A DNA stretch of 9,140 bases from an uncultured Coriobacteriales bacterium. Its GTDB lineage: Bacteria; Actinomycetota; Coriobacteriia; Coriobacteriales; Eggerthellaceae. The stretch spans positions 1 to 9,140 of the forward strand of contig CAMPNZ010000051.1 in assembly GCA_946892075.1 (NCBI GenBank), read 5' to 3'. The notes beneath the pieces are model-generated. The model worked only from the letters and a program-made list of their open reading frames with translations, searched no databases and had not been told where the DNA came from. Positions 6,278 to 9,140 of the stretch are shown here, in pieces. A program made the position numbers and the translations under genes. How positions within the stretch are numbered: the first letter of the stretch is position 1; each line of letters opens with the position of its first letter.

Positions 6278-6331
6278 CAGTCCAGATATGTAGGACTGAT
6301 TGCATGCGCATGCGTGTGCAGCGTGCATTTT
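6278..6331 (+). repeat. Hairpin and palindrome cluster after coaD
   Basis: CAGTCC (6278-6283) pairs with GGACTG (6293-6298) over a 9-base loop. A perfect 12-base palindrome GCATGCGCATGC follows at 6302-6313. TGCATGC (6301-6307) can also pair with GCGTGCA (6321-6327, one G-U), followed by TTTT (6328-6331). The last could be a weak terminator after coaD, although its loop is large and the T-run short. Confidence 0.35.
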
Positions 6332-6356
6332 GTCGGCGTACTGTGGAAGGAAAATC

Positions 6357-6836
6357 ATGGATGATACTGGAGTTTTAGAGCTTCTTGAGGAGCTTTCTAT
6401 ATTACTTGAAGAGTCAAAACCCGTTTTTGGTAAAAGCGGCATGAGACAGGTTGATATTGAAGCTGCGTTTAGTATTCTTGATTCAATTAAAGATACCTTC
6501 CCAACAGAATTTTCACAAGCGCGCCAGTTGGTTCGCGAACGTCAGGCGCTGCTTGACGATGCGCAAGCGCAGGCGTCGCGTATGATTGAAGATGCGCGCT
6601 CGCAAGCGATGACTATTGCGAGTGAACAGGAAATTGTTCGCATCGCGCAGCAACAAAGCGACCAAATTCTCAGCGATGCGCGCGAACTTGAGCGTCAAAC
6701 GCGTGCCGGTGCAGAAGATTACGCCGATGAGGTGTTTGGCCACGTAGAGCAAAGCCTCGATTCGCTGCTGAATAACGTTCGCCGTTGTCGTGACAGGCTT
6801 AACGCTACTGCTCAAACGAACACACCTCGTTCATAG
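6357..6836 (+). CDS. SepIVA/DivIVA-like coiled-coil protein (probable)
   Basis: This 159-residue protein has no signal peptide, membrane segment or enzyme motif. It is mostly helical and charged. An N-terminal block (about 5-60: VLELLEELSILLEESKPV, then FSILDSIKDTFPTEFSQARQ) is followed by Ala/Gln/Glu-rich coiled-coil repeats (60-125: AQASRMIEDARSQAM, SDQILSDARE) and a final helix (127-149). The N-terminal pattern ELSxLxEE...DxIKDxxPxEF and the DA-A-RMI-DA repeats resemble mycobacterial SepIVA (septum-associated DivIVA-like), as I remember it. SepIVA likewise sits beside a DUF177 gene and rnc. The protein here is shorter, with fewer repeats. The start at 6357 has GGAAGGA five bases upstream. 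Automatic annotations could confuse it with ATP synthase subunit b because of the coiled coil, but it lacks that subunit's membrane helix. A role in division or polar growth is inference. Confidence 0.7.
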   Translation: MDDTGVLELLEELSILLEESKPVFGKSGMRQVDIEAAFSILDSIKDTFPTEFSQARQLVRERQALLDDAQAQASRMIEDARSQAMTIASEQEIVRIAQQQSDQILSDARELERQTRAGAEDYADEVFGHVEQSLDSLLNNVRRCRDRLNATAQTNTPRS

Positions 6837-6844
6837 TGTGCAGT

Positions 6845-7411
6845 ATGTCTGCATTTGAAGGGCTCACTCAGCCGCGTGTGTTCATAAAAATTCCTGCCGA
6901 ACTGTTTGAACCAGCAGCTCTTGAAACTTTTTCGGGCACGCTGAATCCAGTGGCGCTTGTGCGTGGAGCGCAGCGCTATACCTTTAATGAGCCGCTTACC
7001 TATTCGCTTACGCTTACGCATACGGGCGAGGCTTTTGTTGTTGCAGGTACCTTGCACGCTTCAGTTACAACACCGTGTGCGCGCTGCCTTGATGATGCGC
7101 ACTATACGTGCAATGCGTCGTTTACTGAGTATGTGTTTGTAAGCGAAGAGGCTGCTCAGGCGAAAGATTTGGAAGACGACGAATTTTTTGTGCTGCCCGC
7201 AAATCACGAGCTGGACATTCTTGAGATGCTCTCTGCGGCGCTGGTGCTTGAGCTGCCAAATCTTATTGTGTGTTCTGACGATTGCAAGGGTTTGTGCAGT
7301 GTGTGCGGTTGCAACTTAAATAAGGAAACGTGCTCGTGTGCTGAAAAGCGTGCCGCCACCAACGCCGAGCAGCATCCTTTTGCCCAGTTGCGTTCACTTC
7401 TTGACGAATAG
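6845..7411 (+). CDS. DUF177 (YceD-family) protein
   Basis: This protein of 188 residues belongs to the DUF177/YceD family, almost always encoded next to rpmF and linked genetically to 23S rRNA accumulation; its biochemical role is not settled. Key features are the CARCLD site (residues 78-83), the acidic segment DLEDDEFFVL (108-117) and the cysteine-rich C-terminal block. That block is IVCSDDCKGLCSVCGCNLN (141-159), with Cys163/Cys165 after it and the ending HPFAQLRSLLDE. The Cys clusters suggest metal binding. The start is uncertain: ATG at 6845 is chosen, but a GTG at 6836 overlaps the last base of the preceding stop codon and would add three residues. Neither has a clear Shine-Dalgarno, so translational coupling to the upstream gene is likely. 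Confidence 0.88.
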   Translation: MSAFEGLTQPRVFIKIPAELFEPAALETFSGTLNPVALVRGAQRYTFNEPLTYSLTLTHTGEAFVVAGTLHASVTTPCARCLDDAHYTCNASFTEYVFVSEEAAQAKDLEDDEFFVLPANHELDILEMLSAALVLELPNLIVCSDDCKGLCSVCGCNLNKETCSCAEKRAATNAEQHPFAQLRSLLDE

Positions 7412-7413
7412 CG

Positions 7414-7437
7414 CTCCACGCCTGCAAAGTTGTGGAG
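7414..7437. repeat. Inverted repeat after the DUF177 gene
   Basis: CTCCAC (7414-7419) and GTGGAG (7432-7437) are perfect 6-base arms with a 12-base loop, right after the stop codon. A TTGTTTT stretch follows about ten bases later. It might be a weak terminator, but the loop is long and the T-run is displaced. Confidence 0.25.
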
Positions 7438-7483
7438 ATATCGCTTGTTTTCAACAAATATTGCCGTACACGCGTATTTTATC

Positions 7484-7512
7484 TTGCGCCAACGAGCATT
7501 TTTTGTTAGTAT
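7484..7512 (+). promoter_or_regulatory. Candidate promoter for rpmF
   Basis: TTGCGC (7484-7489), a 17-base spacer and TAGTAT (7507-7512) give an acceptable vegetative-type promoter in the 162-base gap before rpmF. A separate promoter would let L32 be made at ribosomal-protein levels independently of the DUF177 gene. The -10 box matches the consensus at only four of six positions. Confidence 0.35.
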
Positions 7513-7573
7513 CACTCTTTGCGTATTGTTACATTAAACGAGTAGAGCAAACTCGATGAAGGAGTAGATTATT

Positions 7574-7753
7574 ATGGCAGTACCTAAACAGCGCATGGGA
7601 CGTATTCGTACGCATACCCGCCGTAGCGTGCACGATCGCATTGATGCACCTTCACGTTCGGTATGCCCTCAATGTGGCGAAGTTAAGCTGCCTCACCGCG
7701 TTTGTTCTAATTGTGGATTTTACAAAAAGCGCGAAGTTATTGTAACTGAGTAA
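7574..7753 (+). CDS. rpmF: 50S ribosomal protein L32
   Basis: This 59-residue gene is a clear L32, a zinc-ribbon protein of the large ribosomal subunit. It begins MAVPKQRMGRIRTHTRRSVH, the typical bacterial L32 start. It carries two CxxC pairs, CPQC (Cys31/Cys34) and CSNC (Cys44/Cys47), so it is the zinc-binding form. AAGGAG at 7559-7564 lies nine bases before the ATG. The DUF177-rpmF-plsX order is conserved across many bacteria. A strong terminator hairpin begins 25 bases after its stop codon. Confidence 0.97.
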   Translation: MAVPKQRMGRIRTHTRRSVHDRIDAPSRSVCPQCGEVKLPHRVCSNCGFYKKREVIVTE

Positions 7754-7777
7754 TTATATCGTACAGTTCTTTGCGTG

Positions 7778-7813
7778 CCCTCTAGATCGCTTGGTCTGGA
7801 GGGTTTTTGTTTT
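7778..7813 (+). terminator. Intrinsic terminator between rpmF and plsX
   Basis: Bases 7778-7788 (CCCTCTAGATC) pair with 7793-7803 (GGTCTGGAGGG) as an 11-bp stem with two G-U pairs and a GCTT loop. TTTTTGTTTT follows at once. This is a textbook rho-independent terminator on the plus strand. Only 21 bases separate its end from the plsX start, so plsX depends on read-through or on a promoter overlapping this region. Confidence 0.88.
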
Positions 7814-7834
7814 CAAGGTGTAAGGGAGTAACGT

Positions 7835-8827
7835 ATGGAGAATTCCGTTGTTATCGCAGTTGATGCTATGGGCGGCGATTTTGCTCCTGATGTTGTGCTG
7901 CGCGGAATAACGCAGGCTCTCGATGCCGATGCGCAGCTGTCGGTTATCGTTTGCGGCCCGCAAGACGTGGTTGTTCCGTTCTGCGCGCACCATACGCGCC
8001 TGCAAGCAGAATGTTGCTCTGAAGTGATTACGATGGCGGAGCATCCGGCGCTTGCCGTTCGCAAGAAGAAAGATTCATCGCTTGTGCGCGCGTGTCGCCT
8101 GGTGAAAGAAGGAAAAGCCGCGGGCGTGTATTCAGCGGGCTCAACGGGCGCGTGCTTGACGGCGGCCATTATGCATATGGGCCGCATCAAAGGCATTGCG
8201 CGTCCTGCGTTGTGCGTGACGCTTCCCACGAAGAAAAATCCGGTGCTGCTGTGCGATGTTGGCGCAAACGCCGATTGCAAAGCTGCCTATTTAGAGCAGT
8301 TTGCCCACATGGCGATGGCATATTGTAGCGCAACGTTAAACGTTGAGCATCCGCGTGTAGCGCTGTTGAATATTGGCGAAGAACGCGAAAAAGGCTCTCA
8401 GTTTGCGCAGGATGTGCATGCGTTGCTGGAACAGCGCATCGAGGGCTTTCAGGGCAATATCGAGGGTCGCGATTTGCTTTCAGGCAAGGTTGACGTGGTG
8501 GTATGCGACGGCTTTACGGGCAACGTGGCGCTTAAAACGCTTGAAGGCACGGCAGCGTTTCTGATGGATGAAATGCGCGAAACCTTCCTTTCGTCAATTA
8601 CCACAAAGCTGGCGGCACTTCTTATTAAAGACCAGTTCAAAGCCATGAAGGCGCGTCTTAATCCCGATACGTACGGCGGCGCGCCCTTGCTTGGCGTTGA
8701 GGGAGTATGTATGATTGGTCATGGGTCGTCGCGTGAGCGCGCAATTTGCAACGGCATTTTAACGTGCGCGCGTGCAACACGTGGTAAGCTTGTAGAGTCA
8801 ATTCGTCATTCTATTGGTGCTGAATAG
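7835..8827 (+). CDS. plsX: Phosphate acyltransferase PlsX
   Basis: PlsX converts acyl-ACP and inorganic phosphate to acyl-phosphate, the acyl donor for PlsY in the first step of phospholipid synthesis. It is a peripheral membrane enzyme. The 330-residue length is normal. Family blocks are IAVDAMGGDFAPD (7-19), AVRKKKDSSLVRA (74-86), SAGSTGA (100-106), CDVGANADCK (140-149), LLNIGEEREKG (177-187), CDGFTGNVALKTLEG (224-238) and YGGAPLLGVEG (280-290) with HGSS (296-299). SAGSTGA differs from the usual SAGNTGA at one position. The start at 7835 has GGGAG at 7824-7828 six bases before it. rnc follows after 12 bases. Confidence 0.96.
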   Translation: MENSVVIAVDAMGGDFAPDVVLRGITQALDADAQLSVIVCGPQDVVVPFCAHHTRLQAECCSEVITMAEHPALAVRKKKDSSLVRACRLVKEGKAAGVYSAGSTGACLTAAIMHMGRIKGIARPALCVTLPTKKNPVLLCDVGANADCKAAYLEQFAHMAMAYCSATLNVEHPRVALLNIGEEREKGSQFAQDVHALLEQRIEGFQGNIEGRDLLSGKVDVVVCDGFTGNVALKTLEGTAAFLMDEMRETFLSSITTKLAALLIKDQFKAMKARLNPDTYGGAPLLGVEGVCMIGHGSSRERAICNGILTCARATRGKLVESIRHSIGAE

Positions 8828-8839
8828 GGGTCACATCAT

Positions 8840-9140
8840 ATGGCAGATGAAACCGACATTATCGATAGCAGCCAGAAGCAAGAAAAACTAGCGCGTGCAG
8901 AAGAAATTGTGCAGCATCGCTTTGCGCGGCCGGAAATTTTGCTTGCTGCTATTACGCATCCTTCTGCGAACGAAGGGCGCGCGGTGAAGTATTCTTATGA
9001 GCGCTTGGAATTTTTGGGCGATTCCATTTTGGGCGCTTTAGTGGCTGATAGAGTGTTTGAAACGTATCACGATATCGACGAAGGCGGCCTTACGCGCATC
9101 AAAGTGGCGCTTGTTTCAGGACCGTCGCTTTCGCAGGTAG
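8840..9140 (+). CDS. rnc: Ribonuclease III (5' part, cut by the window)
   Basis: The first 100 residues of RNase III are present; the gene runs off the right edge. RNase III cleaves double-stranded RNA, including the rRNA precursor. The signature ERLEFLGDSILG (residues 54-65) is intact and contains the catalytic acidic residues Glu57 and Asp61 (equivalent to E41 and D45 of E. coli). EGGLTRIKVALVSGPSLSQV (81-100) is the next family block. The later catalytic Glu and the double-stranded RNA-binding domain lie outside the window. The N-terminus carries about 13 extra polar residues before the conserved helix. AGGGG at 8826-8830, overlapping the plsX stop codon region, lies nine bases before the ATG, so plsX and rnc are probably cotranscribed. 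Confidence 0.95.
   Translation, partial: MADETDIIDSSQKQEKLARAEEIVQHRFARPEILLAAITHPSANEGRAVKYSYERLEFLGDSILGALVADRVFETYHDIDEGGLTRIKVALVSGPSLSQV

Overview
The window is an ordinary chromosomal housekeeping segment from a Gram-positive-type bacterium, most likely an actinobacterium of the class Coriobacteriia (Eggerthella/Slackia/Cryptobacterium-like; the genus is a guess). Three things point that way: moderate, roughly half GC content; a B. subtilis-like order rpmB (divergent), yloU/asp23, yloV/fakA, recG; and a coiled-coil gene placed directly before the DUF177, rpmF, plsX, rnc block that resembles mycobacterial SepIVA, which also lies next to a DUF177 gene and rnc. I see no mobile element, phage gene, CRISPR array, defence system or RNA gene.

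Layout. At the left, rpmB (L28) is the only minus-strand gene and ends in a clear intrinsic terminator (43-74). A 360-base divergent intergenic region holds candidate promoters for both directions, a palindrome in the rpmB leader, an inverted repeat between the two promoters, and a small hairpin plus an 18-base-period repeat just before asp23. All other genes are on the plus strand: asp23/yloU, fakA, recG, rsmD, coaD, a SepIVA-like coiled-coil gene, a DUF177 (YceD) gene, rpmF (L32, 59 codons), plsX, and the start of rnc, cut by the window edge. Gaps between genes are short except before asp23, coaD, the SepIVA-like gene and rpmF. A strong terminator hairpin sits between rpmF and plsX.

How the genes fit together. 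Several products meet in phospholipid and acyl metabolism. FakA phosphorylates exogenous fatty acids bound to FakB, PlsX makes acyl-phosphate from acyl-ACP, both feed the PlsY acyltransferase, and CoaD makes the CoA precursor dephospho-CoA. Others serve the ribosome: L28, L32, RsmD (16S rRNA methylation), DUF177/YceD (23S rRNA-linked) and RNase III. RecG acts on stalled replication forks. The SepIVA-like protein is the one probable cell-envelope/division gene.

I found no convincing new multi-gene system. The best leads are small: an in-frame 18-base triplication that adds a Cys/His-containing tail to RsmD, a low-complexity insertion and a DEQQ box in RecG, a palindrome in the rpmB leader, repeats in the asp23 leader, the SepIVA-like gene, and the rpmF-plsX terminator.
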